From the NCBI GenBank assembly GCA_030737835.1, contig CM060847.1, positions 4,306,484-4,370,483 on the forward strand: a DNA stretch of 64,000 nucleotides, in the 5' to 3' direction. Below are positions 45,246 to 57,381 of the stretch, piece by piece. The notes beneath the pieces are model-generated. The model had not been told where the DNA came from and searched no databases. It saw nothing but the letters and a program-made list of their open reading frames with translations. Position 1 is the stretch's first letter, and every line of letters begins with the position of its first letter. This DNA is from Acorus gramineus. Taxonomy: Eukaryota > Streptophyta > Magnoliopsida > Acorales > Acoraceae. The translations under genes were made by a program, and so were the position numbers.

Positions 45246-48200
45246 TCATCCAAACGTCTTCTCGCTGCTGTAACACATATACAGGAACCCGTCTTCATCC
45301 TTGTATGTCTCGTACACCGAATCCATAAGGCTTGCTGTAAATTCAGGATCAGAGATTATAACCCAAAAACATACATTATTATATATGTATATACATAAAC
45401 ATATATGTCAACCATACTCAATAAATGTACCAATAAATTTTTTAGAGCATGAGAGAAGCCTTGTCCACTGCAACCATGCTACCTATATCACTTTCATAGT
45501 AATTTTTTATTTATGTTTTTCAAACATGATAAAATTATTTAAATTATTTTTAAATTCAAAATATTTATTTATTTTTTAAATAAAATTAATTATTTAAAAA
45601 AAAATTGTTGGGCCCCGCTCACAAAAAAAAAAAAACAAAAAAGGATAGACAAAACACACATTATTCACCTATACTCACAGTTCCAGTATCATATATCTCA
45701 TTAGTCACCTATACTCGCATTAACGATGTATACATATTATAAATGAGTTCATACAATTTATTAGAATATATATTTCATCTTTTATCAAAGTATATATCTC
45801 ATTAAATGAGAATATGAGATATACATTTTTAAAAAATCAAAACAACTAGGGACTGTAAATGGAATTTGAAAAATAATAATGGGTGGTCACTGGCCTCCCT
45901 GCTAAGGAGCTCCCAAAAATGGCTATGGGAAGAGTAAGTTTTTGGGAACTCCTTTTTCAATGGCTCCACAAAATTGGCCATTAGAGATGCTCTAATAGTC
46001 CATTGCTTGTCCCAGTGATAAAGCATGCGTGCTAATAAAGTTGGGTTGGTATCCGCTCTCTCTCCAAAAATGACAAAAGTTGGGACCACATCATATCTCT
46101 CCCCTTCCAATAACTTGATGTATGTTATGATTATAAAGGAATGAAGATTACCTGTTTGAGGCAAAGTGTTCTTCACAAAGATGAACAATGCTTTCCCAGG
46201 AGGAAGATGGAGGCGGCTGCTCAAGACTCGGATGAACTGCCCCACTGGCATATCGCGAGGAATTAAAAATCTAACATTTTGCAAAGTGAAACAATCAGAT
46301 ATATCCAATCATTTTGTATATAGGACAGATAATGTCGAAAAGAGAATAGATAGGACAGATACTTTCTGAATTGGAAACTAATGGAAAAAAAACAGCCACT
46401 TAATGTAAATGAGGGGAATGTGCAAAAAAGAACAAATTTAGTCCTCCCAAAGCACATAAGGTCCATCTGATTTATATGAGTGAATATTTTTTTATATGAA
46501 ATGTTTTGCACAAGGTAGCGATAATATAAATGCTAATTCAGCATTTCATACTTCATCTGAGTATATTAAAATGTTTTATGAACTAGATGTTAATGTAGGC
46601 TATTCCAACCAGACAGCAAACATTGGGTTAAGCCCTATTCAATAATCAAATTTCTCTCCATATCAAGGATCCAAACTAGGGCTGTAAGGTACCTTTATAA
46701 CTTTTAAGTAACAACGCTAGAGTAATATAGGACAAATTCTTAACTCATCCTGATGTGGGGAAGACTACAGTACCTATATAGGAATGGAAATTGTATTAAG
46801 CATTTCAACTGATAAACAGTGGGGTATATGATTGCTTACATAAAGAGCAAAGAAAAAAAATAAAGAAAAGAAGGAACATAAGGAATCCCCCCTCACAAAA
46901 TCCGACACTCATCCTAGTCCTAAAAATCCTCTGCATGCTCATGTTTTGACTCTTAGACCATATGATCACCAGACTAAAATCAAATCTTATATCTTAATGA
47001 AGCAAAATATTCTTCGGCCATGCAATAGGTGATAGTTACAAAAAAATATTCAAAATTTAATTAGACATTTTATGTTAGCTTAATGCAGGCTACGAATAAA
47101 TGGATATCCAACATCATTGCAAAACCACAATAAAAAAATGATATTCGTGCTATTTCCAATGATCTGATGGAACCTTCATATGAGAGCGCACGGATCAAAT
47201 GACTCAAATGCAAAATATGATCACTCTTTTTGATCGGAGAATATGGGTGTTACCACTGTGTTTCAGACATTCAGTAGAAACAAAATTACACTGACAAAAA
47301 TGGATGATGACAGAGAACTTAAATTTCAAGAAAACAAGAATACCCTCTCTGCATTGAGTGACGAAAATCTAAACTATCATAAATCTATTCAGGAAACACT
47401 AGAATCCAAGACTTACTTTTTCTTCTCCATCTCTGGGAGATCAGACCTCGAGAATCTTTCAACAACCACCTACAAATGAACAAGTAAAAATAACATCATA
47501 TCCCTCTGAACTCTAAGTTATCAAACATCTGCCCCCAACCATAAAGAACAAAAATAAAGAATATTCCAATAACAAGAACATCCACATATTATATCATAGT
47601 GGTAATTCGCAACCTGCAAAGAAATAAAAACACAATTTCTTATTAGAACACAAATTTCTTTTTTATTCCTGTCTTTGGTTTTTCCTTGTTTTAATCTGTA
47701 TCCTCCCATCTACTTTCGGCCTTTGTACTTCGATTTTATCTTAATCAATCATGGTAGTAAAGTATAACAATTGTCTCTCAATTTATTCAATAGATTAATG
47801 CAAGGTTATATTATCTTAAAAATGAATCGGGCAAAATGGTCTAATGACGGGGATACAGTTTGTGGTTTGTGCGGCATCGATAATGAATCAAGAGATCACC
47901 TTTTTTTCTCTTGCCCATTTAGCACGCAAATATGGAAGAAGGTAGGGGAGGCTCTTGGGGCTTCTTGTCCATTCTCGGAAATGGAAGGAATGTGGAGGTG
48001 GTTCCAGGATCATAGGAAGCAAGGTGATAGAAGCAATCTAGCGAAATTCCAATGGATGGTTCCTCATGCCACATGTTGATCTATTTGGCTAGCGCGTAAC
48101 GAAGGAATCTTCATGCACAAAAGAGTATATTGGAAAAAATACTTGGATGGTGATTTCTTCAATGCTATCGGATTGGGACAAATTCATTTTAGAGGAGCCT

Positions 48201-49019
48201 TTGCCGGGCTCTATTTTGGGTGACGTTTGGGGAAGGGGATAGTACATTCTTGGCTCTCTTATAATTCATTGTATTTTCCCTTTTTTAATTAATTTGTAAG
48301 GAGATCCCTCATCTCCTTTTTTCGGGGGTTTCTTGGAATAAGATTCTCCCGTATTATCCTTAAAAAAAAGGTTATATTATCTCATAGATTACAAGACCCA
48401 GCTGTTCATATGAGGAAAACCATCAAGACTAAAACCTAAGTTCATCATAAACCACATCAAACCTTACAAATCTACAAAATTTACTTAAATTCAGCACACA
48501 TTTATAATACTGTAATAAATCAAAACAAGAACCGGTTTCTCTAGTCGCATCAATCAATTACTTCTTGAAAATATCGCATCTCAAACAATAAATCCCTCTA
48601 AAAGAAAAGTAAAACCAAAAATTTCCAGCATAGAAAACCATGAACTTCCCGGAAAATTCACAGAATGTTCAGATCCGGAATCCAGAGACTCCACATTCAA
48701 TCTCTTTCAACACAACATCATCAAAAAGGGATCCAGAAACCACAATTCAGGTGAAATTTATGAAAAGTCAACACTGCAATAGCATAATCAACGGCACAAA
48801 TAGAAAGATTAAACACTTACAGGGACTCGATCGGGATATTTCGCTATGATATCCCGAGATTCATCCACTCTCTCCTCTGAAACAGATCAAACAATAACCA
48901 ATTAACATCGAATAAAACAAAGGGAAAACAAAATCGCAACAACAAAAATTAGGGTTTCAGAGAGGGATAGAGAGAGAACCAAACGAGTACTCCTCCTTGA
49001 AAGCTTTGATTTTCTTCAT
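45246..49019 (-). CDS. ATG8I: Autophagy-related protein 8, ATG8h/i-type
   Basis: Ubiquitin-like protein conjugated to phosphatidylethanolamine on autophagosome membranes; binds cargo receptors through AIM motifs. Exons (high-low): 49019-48980, 48876-48821, 47469-47417, 46270-46152, 45334-45246; all GT-AG, 357 nt, 118 aa. The N-terminus [20 protein letters not shown] is followed by [20 protein letters not shown], the ubiquitin-fold core ([40 protein letters not shown]) and [17 protein letters not shown]. The protein ends exactly at the conserved Gly, so no ATG4 trimming tail is present; this and CYSSEKTFG place it with clade II plant ATG8h/i. The choice of symbol between H and I is tentative. 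Intron 2 (47470-48820) contains a LINE insertion in antisense to the gene. Confidence 0.92.
45445..45992. mobile_element. Candidate Tourist-like element in ATG8 intron 4
   Basis: Left TTA|GAGCATGAGAGAAGCC (45442 on) and right, inverted, TTA|GAGCATCTCTAATGGCC (45995 back). Termini match the GAGCAT family, but the flanking triplets do not form a direct repeat and the interior includes unrelated AT-rich repeat sequence (about 45740-45840). Nested insertions or mispaired ends are possible. Confidence 0.35.
47817..48367 (+). mobile_element. 5'-truncated LINE insertion in ATG8 intron 2
   Basis: Flanked by a perfect 15-bp target-site duplication, AAGGTTATATTATCT (47802-47816 and 48368-48382), and ending in a short A-run. 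The 5' part encodes the reverse-transcriptase zinc-binding (zf-RVT) domain: [18 protein letters not shown], then [20 protein letters not shown], with the CxxC...HxxxxC pattern. An in-frame TGA (48078-48080) separates it from a further LINE-like tail ([18 protein letters not shown]). Only about 550 bp of the 3' end is present, typical of incomplete target-primed reverse transcription. It lies antisense to ATG8. Confidence 0.9.
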
Positions 49020-52000
49020 TGTTTGGGAGGTTGTTCAGAGAGAGACGGAGTCTCTGCTTTTTCACTAATTTATGAAGTAAGGGTTATGATGTCGTGGCGG
49101 AATCGTCTGCTTAAAAGATCGGCCAATCATAAGTGTTGAGTAGACGTGTGAAAAACAGCCGGGCCGGGCCGACCCGTTAAGAAACCGGGCCAATAAGCTT
49201 CGGAGTCGGGCCAACTGGCCGTCGATGGACCAGTGGGCCCGGCCCACCTAAACAACATATATTATGGGTGCGTTTGGTTGCGCGATTGCAAAACAAGATT
49301 TTAAGTTTTAAATTTGATTCTACATAAAGTTCATCCCCCCTCTAATTTTTGAAAATCACAGCTTTTAAACATTATTTATCTTAAATTATTCTATAAGAAA
49401 TTGTTATAGTAAAAAAATTTTGTTACACGATTGCAGAAGCAGTTTCTTACAAACGCAAAAGTTATCCGATTATGCCACCAAACCTTACCTATATATTGTC
49501 TCTCTTGTCTTGTCGTGTCATGCTGTGTCGTACTCTCTGACATGTCATGCTGAAAATTGGCACATCATAAGGCTAGCTCATCACGGGATTCACGGCCATA
49601 TCTCCTTAACGTGTGTTGTGTCGTGTCAATAATGTATTGCATCATATTGAAACATAAACATCATCTAATGAGATATATACTTTCACATAATATAAAATAT
49701 ATACTCCAATGAATTTAATGATATCATTTTTAAAGAATGTGAAAAATTCAAATGAGACATATCTCGTTATAATAAGTGAAGATAGCTAACGAGATATATA
49801 TAAGATTACATTTAGGACTATAAAAGAGTAAGGAAGGTGTTTGGTTAAGCGGATTGTTGATTTATAAGTATTGATATTTTAAATAAAAAATTATTTGGTT
49901 CGACAAGAAAAATAATTTTTTATTTGTGGTGCTTATAGAAGAATATTTATGTCTATTAATAGAAAATTTTTTTTTATTGATTTTTAGTTCACTTTTTATA
50001 AAATGGAAAGATAGAGGGCAATATGGTCTTTCAACAATAAGTTAGTAAAATATTGTTTAATAAGCATTAAATTGTTTACTTTTTAAAAATGTTTATTCGT
50101 CAATAAATACTTATAATCAACACTTAAAACAAACATTTAAATAAAAAATAAATATTTATTTTAAATGATAAATCAAATAAATGTTTATTTTCCGTCCAAT
50201 CAAACTGAAACAGCGACTGTGCTGATATCTTATGTTTTACATTGCGTTTTTTGTATATTAAATAAAAATTGTAGTATAGGAGGTGTTTTACATCTCCTAT
50301 GTTTTACACTCTAAAATTATTTATGCACGTGTCTATATGTAATGACAATTGTACAGTTTGTGTGTGTAGGGTTATATTAATATAATATATACGGGTTATA
50401 TGTAATCTTTTATGATTAAGAATTTTTCATACCATTGTAAGAGAATTTATGGCTGACCCTTGGGTTTATTCACAAGAGACTAGAGTATGTGGTATATTTT
50501 TTAAAACCATTTTTAAATATACAATAAGGAATGTATTTCAAATTTCCAAGCTAGTCTCCATCTATATTGACTATGTAGCATGTAGAGTGTGTGTGTGTGT
50601 TTTTAAACGGATATATACCCCGTGACCTTTTCTAAAATTTAGTTTGGATGTATATATATATAAATATAGTTTGTAAGGGGTTATATGAATTTTAAAAAAA
50701 GTCAAGGGGTTTTATGGATATTGAACAGTTTGCAGGGAGTTATATGAATTTTTCCCCTTCATTTGTGCTAAGATATTGACTACGTAGACGTTAGGTTTAC
50801 ATTCTCTACTTGTTTTTCTGTACTTGTTTCTTATTTTAACCAATTAGAATATCATAAATTCATCAAATAAAATAGATCCATTTATCTATTCATGATTTGA
50901 TAATTTAATAACCGTTTGATTTTAATTGTGATTATGTGATAATCCCACAATAAAAATCAAGTAAAATATAAGTACGAAAAAATAAGCAAATGATTCAAAT
51001 ACAATTTTGTGGACATAAAATTCAATGTTGACCGCCGGGTATAGGCTGCATATATAGCCGCCTAGGACCTTCGAGGGCCCCAAAATCTGGGGTTTATATA
51101 TATATATATATAAAGCATTTTGATTTAAAAAAAAATAATCTAAACATATCCATTTATTTACTTAATTTTATTTTTCTAATTTTTAAATCTCATCCATAAT
51201 TGTTATTACTGTTTTATGGGATTTATTTATCTGTTAATAAATAAATGATCTTTGATTTTTTTTAACAACAAATCTCTTTATTTAAGGGTTTCTTTTTATT
51301 CTTTTTTTTTTAAAAAAAAAAGAGTTTTCCTCTTTGAATAAATTTTAAGTTTTCCAATTTATGTTATATTTTTTTCTATTTTTCAGTATATTATTTTTTA
51401 ACATATTTTTTAAAAATTTATCATTCTTCATTGTTTATTTGACAAATTTCTTTTAACTTTGATTTTTATACATTGCATTCAAAAAATTTTTTTGCATTCA
51501 AACTTTTTAGTGTGAATGAATTGAGGCTCCATTTTATAGGTTGGCCTAGAACTCTATCTAAATTCACTAATTACATAATTGGTCACACATAGACACATAT
51601 ATTTCAGTTTTTAATTACGAGAGGGACTTGTGGTATTTTTTAAAAACCATTTTTAAATGTGCATAAAAATGGAATTCAATTTTCCAATTATATTAACCTT
51701 GTATTTTGTCTAATACATGCACTCTCAATTCTCACGTGTTTTGATTTTTTAAATATATACACTTCATAAAACAAAAAATGTATTTTAACAATAATAAAAT
51801 AAGATTTACTACAATGAATTATATAAACCCACATGCAAAGAAAAAAAAACACGTTTTCATTTAAGTTAGCAAGGAAAAAAGTGCACTCAATCTATTTAAC
51901 AGTCATCACGTCATTAAATCATGTATATATAAAATAACACAACGTAATGCATACTTCATGTTGTTAGTACAAACTAGATTAACGTAAAATATATACATTC

Positions 52001-53950
52001 AATCTATAAAAATATGAAATTTATTTTTTATATAAAAATATCTTTCACCAAACAAGATTAAAAAAAATAATAATTCATGTTGCTTCTTAAACTCGCAAAT
52101 GGATCACGTTGCGAATCACATGCGATCGCATCCAAATAAAAGGAATGTGTTACGCACGACATGTTAATTAATTTGCATCGATGTTTGTTTGGTGTGAATA
52201 ATTTCATTATTTGAAACCAACAAGGGACGCACGTGTTCCTCCCACGTGTGGCACGTCGATGGGAATTTGGTGAGCTGAAAGGGATACAGTTGGGTTGTCT
52301 TTGTCACTCATTTTTTATGCAATGGTTTTGACTGTCATGTGTTATATTTTGATTATGAGGTTCCCCCGTCTGGACGTTGAATTATGTTATTAAGAAATCT
52401 ATGATTATTCTAACAGTGCGTTTTAAATTATCTTTGTTGAAAAATGGAATAATAAATTTTTTGTTGTTTGGATATAATGTGAATAAATTGTGAATAAAGA
52501 TTTATAAAAGATAAAAAAATAATTACAGTTGATTTATAAGAAGCGATGACTGTTGATTTAATAATATATTCACATATTCTTTTGGGTTGAATAACCTGGA
52601 ATAACTTAATTCCACAAGTTGACTGGAATCTATATATCATTTTATACCGGTTAATTCTAACATACAAATTCTCATTTATTACAGCCTTCCGAACACCAAT
52701 TTAGAGGCTATTCCGACTAATTGCTATTGATTTCGACCTTATTCTTGAATTAAACGGGGGTGCATGTATCATGTATTGATCAAGAATACTTTTAGCTCGT
52801 TTTATCATCTTAGCATATATGTATATGAATGAATATGATTTTTTGGGTGATAAAATACAATAAAAATAGGATTGAATTTTATTGATGCAACACTCATTGA
52901 TCCAGATATTGGACCACTCAAATATATTCACCATGGCCTGATCTCATTAGAAGAATCTCAAGTAAATGTCTTTATATTTTTAATATTTAACAAAAAAATT
53001 ATATATGGTCACACTAAACAATTTTGTGTAACAACCCCAAATAAAATGTCTCAGATTACAAATAGAGTTGGTAACATTCAAGAAATTAAGAAAACCATGG
53101 ACAAAATTGATAAAATTCTAGATAAATGGTAAAGATAAAATTTTTTAAAAATATTTTTTTTTTAATCAAAATTATTATTAACATACCAATCGTGAACATC
53201 CTCTCATGCTTATACAATTGGATTCTCTCTAAAAAATATATAAAAAAAAAAAAAGGATCCAATGATACATGTTTCATTTGCAAATTGACCTTGTGAGATT
53301 GTTAGACATCCTTATCATATGTTTTGTTTACTCTATTTTTTCATTTTTCTTGGTCTAAATTGATTACATATGCGGCCACCAACCTGATGCGAGCTTCCTT
53401 GTTTATTCAAAGTTTGGAGGGTATCCACCCTTTTGTGGGGTCCACCTTTTTTCACCAACCACGAAGCCTTACCTGACTGACACGTGTGGGTCATCCTACT
53501 TTTTGGAAGTATCTAAACATTGCATTAATACATTCACTATATTTTACGTGTCTTTTTTTTCACCCCAACCTAAGAGAGTATACAAAAAAAAATTAATCAA
53601 TTTTTTATTTATAAAAAAAAATATGCATTTTAATAACTAGTATGAACTTTAAGAAAAACAAAATGGTTGGGGCAAGGATGGCAACGGGAGCAGGTTATGA
53701 TGGGTTTGATGAATCTTAAATCCAAACCCACTCACAGAATCCTATTTCAAACCCGTTCCAATTTCGTGATGGGTTTAGCTTTTTCATCCTAAAAACGTCT
53801 TAACAAGCATGTAAAAAACTCGAACCCGTCCCGACCCACCCCATTTAGGTCGGGTTGGGCTAAGATAAGTTTGGGAAGAAAATATTAACACATATTTTTA
53901 TGTAACATTTAATCTACATTGAAATTTTAAATTAAAAAAAATATTTATTA
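49020..53950. other. Intergenic DNA without a gene
   Basis: Upstream of ATG8 is a short GC-rich stretch (about 49155-49245, 'gggccgggccgaccc', 'gggcccggccca') like those inside the element at 54472-55093, probably an element fragment. Positions 50640-50755 hold 'ggggttatatgaatttt' strings resembling the arms of the 5803-6298 element. There is a (TA)n run at about 51095-51112. Positions 53680-53870 have GGGTTT/CGGGTTGGG strings of the hAT-like family, ends not found. The rest is AT-rich and unrecognised. Confidence 0.5.
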
Positions 53951-53959
53951 GAATAAATC

Positions 53960-54415
53960 GTACAAACACGGGTAATCCCGTATAAGTTCTTGTTAAAGTT
54001 GGAGCAAACGTATAAGTCCATAAAAACTCACAAAAACCCAATTATCGTAACTGAGTGAAATTTTCATCAAAATTTAATAGAATATTATCAGAATAGTCTA
54101 TCACCATGCACTTGTATAGACATTACAATTTCTATAAACTATCATAAATACAAATGAATCCACGTAAAAGACCAAATTATCTTTATAGAATTTTTACTTT
54201 TTTTCATCTTCTACCTCGACATTGTTTGGAGGGTTTAGAAAAAATTAGGGCTAATTTAATCCTTTCGTGGTATGGATTGAAGTTAATCAAAGAATGTTGA
54301 ATCATGGTTAAATTATGTTAACGCTAGGATGTATACCGATTTTTGTGAGTTTTCAAAACCTTGGACGTCTACCTGAATTTTATTAGGAATTTATATAAAC
54401 AGGGACATATATATC
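53960..54415. mobile_element. Candidate MULE-type MITE related to the Pack-MULE ends
   Basis: The left arm contains 'AAGTTCTTGTTAAAGTTGG', 'ACGTATAAGTCC' and 'AAAACTCACAAAAACC'. The right arm, inverted, contains 'GTAGACGTCCAAGG' and 'GAAAACTCACAAAAATCGG'. The first block is close to the left arm of 9818-10543 ('AGTCCTTGTTAAAGTTGG'). Exact ends and duplication could not be fixed. Confidence 0.45.
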
Positions 54416-54471
54416 TTTAACACAATTTTTTAATTATCGAGTTGAATATGAAAATTTTACAATCCGGCAAC

Positions 54472-55093
54472 TAGGGGTGGCCAAACAGCCCGTGAACTCG
54501 GACCCGGCCAGGCCTGGCCCAGACTTCGGGTCGCCCGGCCTGGGCCCAGACCTTCCATAAGCCCGGGCTTGGGCCTTGGGAAAAAACCCAAAGCCCGGCC
54601 CGAAGCCCAGCCCAAGGCCCGGCACAGCCAAAAGCCCTAAGGGATTTTTTTGAAACCCTCCCCAACAGTTATTTTGATGTAGTCATCACCCACAAACTAA
54701 TATTCAATCATTGTAATATTCCATTAAAATATTTTTTTATGAATTTATAGTAATTATTCAATTAATATTCAAATATTTCTTATTGTAAACTTATATTCTG
54801 CAATTATTGTGGAGTTATATCAATATTCAATTCGAATAGTTTTATTATTTAAAATATTTTCAATTCAAGTTATTCAAATTTTTTATTTACTTTATTGTAT
54901 GTTTTAATTTAACAAAAAAAAAAAAAAAAGGTGTGGGCCACAAAGTCCGACCTGGCCCAGACTTGGCCCGTTCGTGGCCAACCTATTAGACTTTAGGCCC
55001 GGGCCCGAAGCCCCTCAGACCCGCCCGAAAAAAGCCCAGCCCAGGCAATGCCAGACTCGGACCACGCCGGAGCCCGGCCCATGGCCACCCCTA
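54472..55093. mobile_element. hAT-like non-autonomous element, GGCCC-rich
   Basis: A 622-bp element with ends TAGGGGTGGCCAAACAGCCC and, inverted, TAGGGGTGGCCATGGGCC. Flanks CCGGCAAC (54464-54471) and CCCGCAAC (55094-55101) are an 8-bp duplication with one mismatch. Both ends consist of degenerate GGCCCGG/CCGGGCC strings around an AT-rich core (54660-54930). There is no transposase ORF. TAGGGGTGGCAAA-type ends are known in plant hAT elements. Confidence 0.78.
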
Positions 55094-55101
55094 CCCGCAA
55101 C

Positions 55102-55870
55102 CAAAGGTTACCATAAAATGAGATGTGAACTAATAAGATACAACCTCTAAATCTCATCTACTACTTGCATTTGCATGTCACTTGTCACATGATTTGAAAT
55201 CATTCAATTTAATGTGTATACAGCCAACTCAAATAACAAATTTTCCACTACAAAACGTAGACGTAATATGTGTGGTTCTGGCTGACCTTTGGGGGATCTG
55301 ACTCACGAAAGAATTTACGAGAGGTTACAGAAGGATTCATCAGGGACTGGGGGCGATACATTGTGGGTGTCACATCCATCAAGCTACACGAAGAGGGTAT
55401 CCCTTAGTTTTGTGAGGTGTTAGATCGAGTATGGCTCCTTGTTGGGTTTGGAATAGACTCCTCATCTATTTTCTTATATGTAAGTATTTTTTTTATATCT
55501 TTTTTTTGAATGTTGTAACCTCATTCTTTAAATGAAATCGAGATAGCAATCTTCTACCATTTCCATGCCAAAATAAAATAAAATAAAAAAAACCATAGAC
55601 GTAATAATAACATTCTATTACATCAACTTTGGTCGTCACTAGTTAGCCAACCGCGACCACCATGACATGTAATTAAAAAACAAATAATTAAAAGTGGGGC
55701 CCACCTCTCCATGGGTTTGGTGGGGTGACCGGCAACAGCCGGTCACTGCTCCCCAATTTTTCCAAATCCACCCCACCAACCGTAGTTGCTCTCCCCCACC
55801 GACTCCATCAGATCTCGACCGCACAATCAATCGCTCTCTCTCGATCTAATCGCAACCGTCCGATCTGGAC
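55102..55870. other. Upstream region of the SAM synthetase gene
   Basis: Positions 55102-55600 are unrecognised intergenic DNA. From about 55690 the composition turns C-rich and non-AT, as expected for the distal promoter of a strongly expressed housekeeping gene. No gene is supported. Confidence 0.5.
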
Positions 55871-55871
55871 A

Positions 55872-55911
55872 CACGTGTAATGTTGGATCTGGTCCAGTCC
55901 GTCTATAAATA
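55872..55911 (+). promoter_or_regulatory. SAM synthetase core promoter: G-box and TATA box
   Basis: CACGTG (G-box core, 55872-55877, within ACACGTGT) lies 26 bp upstream of TATAAATA (55904-55911). The pyrimidine/purine leader that follows (about 55935-56020) ends at the splice donor of a leader intron. ABA or light response through the G-box is inference. Confidence 0.75.
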
Positions 55912-56020
55912 GTCGTGTCGACGCGAACATTCACAAATCGAAGAGCTTCTCCGCTTGAAATTCGTGCGATCTGAAAAGAAAAGAAAGAAAAAAAAGGAAA
56001 GCTAGGGTTAACTCTTCCAG

Positions 56021-57367
56021 GTATGCTTTGTTTGGATCTTCATGGATTTCTGTGAAATGTTACTGTTTTTGTGCTCCGATTCGTGGTTTTCGTGCTTGAG
56101 AGAGGCGGATCTGTGGTTTCTCGTTCGGATTTGGTATTTTTTTGGTTCTGTTTTGCGGTGCTTTAGATCTGGTTGTTTGGAGGTGATTTGAGCTTGGATT
56201 TGATGGTTTTTGTTGGTCTGGAGCTTCAGATCTGGAGCTTTATATTTCAAATATGGAGATTTGGCGGTTTTAGTTTTTTTATTTTTTATTTAGTGATGAT
56301 GGGGCCTTAGTGTGCCTTTTTTGTTGAGCTGTCTTTGGTCTTTGAATTGCTAGATCTCAACAATTTATAGGTTCGTTTTTTAATTGGTATGTATAAGATC
56401 TGATTGAGATTTCAAAAAGGTATGTTTTCTTCTGAAAATTTGTTGTTTCTGCATGCGAAGATCTGTTCGTGGTTTTTTATTCTTTTTCAGCACTTTTTGA
56501 TTGTTCGAATCAGTAAGTAATCGAAAACATTCTACTTTTTTTTTCAAATGTTTGTGTGGAAAATACGTGTTTTGTGTAGATCCCGATTTATTTCTTATTT
56601 ATTGCATGCTTGAATCTCTGGATCTGATAACCCTGTAGAACTTTTTGGAGGCATCAGAATACCTTTGTTTTGTCCTTCCCGATCAGATTTAAGACAATAA
56701 AACCAAACTCATGATAAAAATTGAATTGTTACTTCCCATAATGAAGTTATCTTTGGATGTTCATGATGGGTCTAAACGAAGGTCAATCTCTTCCAAGTTT
56801 TTTCGGTTTGCTCTTGAATCTTGGTTTTGCATAATTGAAAAGGAAAACTTTTGCAATTTTTTATAGACATGAAAATTTATCTCTATGGTTTCTGTTTGCA
56901 GTTTGCACTATATCAAATTTGGATAATCTACTCCAAGATTTTAGAATAATTATTCACAGAATTTGAGCTAGATCTGATTTGGAGTCGCCTAAGTTTTATT
57001 ATGAATGTTCTGCTATTAAATTGTCCTTATGAATTCTGTTTTATAGACACTCCCATTAATTTTTTAAATTCAGTTAGCATGGGTAAAGCATGTCTCAAGT
57101 CATGTTGTTAATATTGATACGATTCATCTAAGTTGACTGAATCAACCAATTAATATCTGGTAGTTCACCAACTCGAATGGGTCTCTATAATGGGCTGCCA
57201 CTGCTGACTAATTCGAATGCGTTTAACATGAGTTTTCATTTGCCGGGTTGTCACTGTCTCATGGTCTTATAAATTTGAATTCCCACTCTGAAGTAGGTAA
57301 AATGTTTTGACTCTGATCCCATCTTAAACAACCACTTTAGCTCACCTACCTCTTCCACCTGTCTCAG
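56021..57367 (+). other. 5'UTR (leader) intron of SAM synthetase
   Basis: Donor CCAG|GTATGC (56020/56021) and acceptor CTCAG|CCTCAAG (57367/57368) bracket a 1347-bp T-rich intron ending 14 bp before the ATG. The leader exon is about 80-90 bp from the TATA box region. Leader introns are typical of plant SAMS genes and often raise expression. Confidence 0.8.
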
Positions 57368-57381
57368 CCTCAAGTGAGAAC

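Noticed and set aside
45829-46308. 159-codon ORF at the fourth ATG8 exon
   Set aside because: Only about 40 codons are real exon; the rest reads through the splice donor into intron 4.
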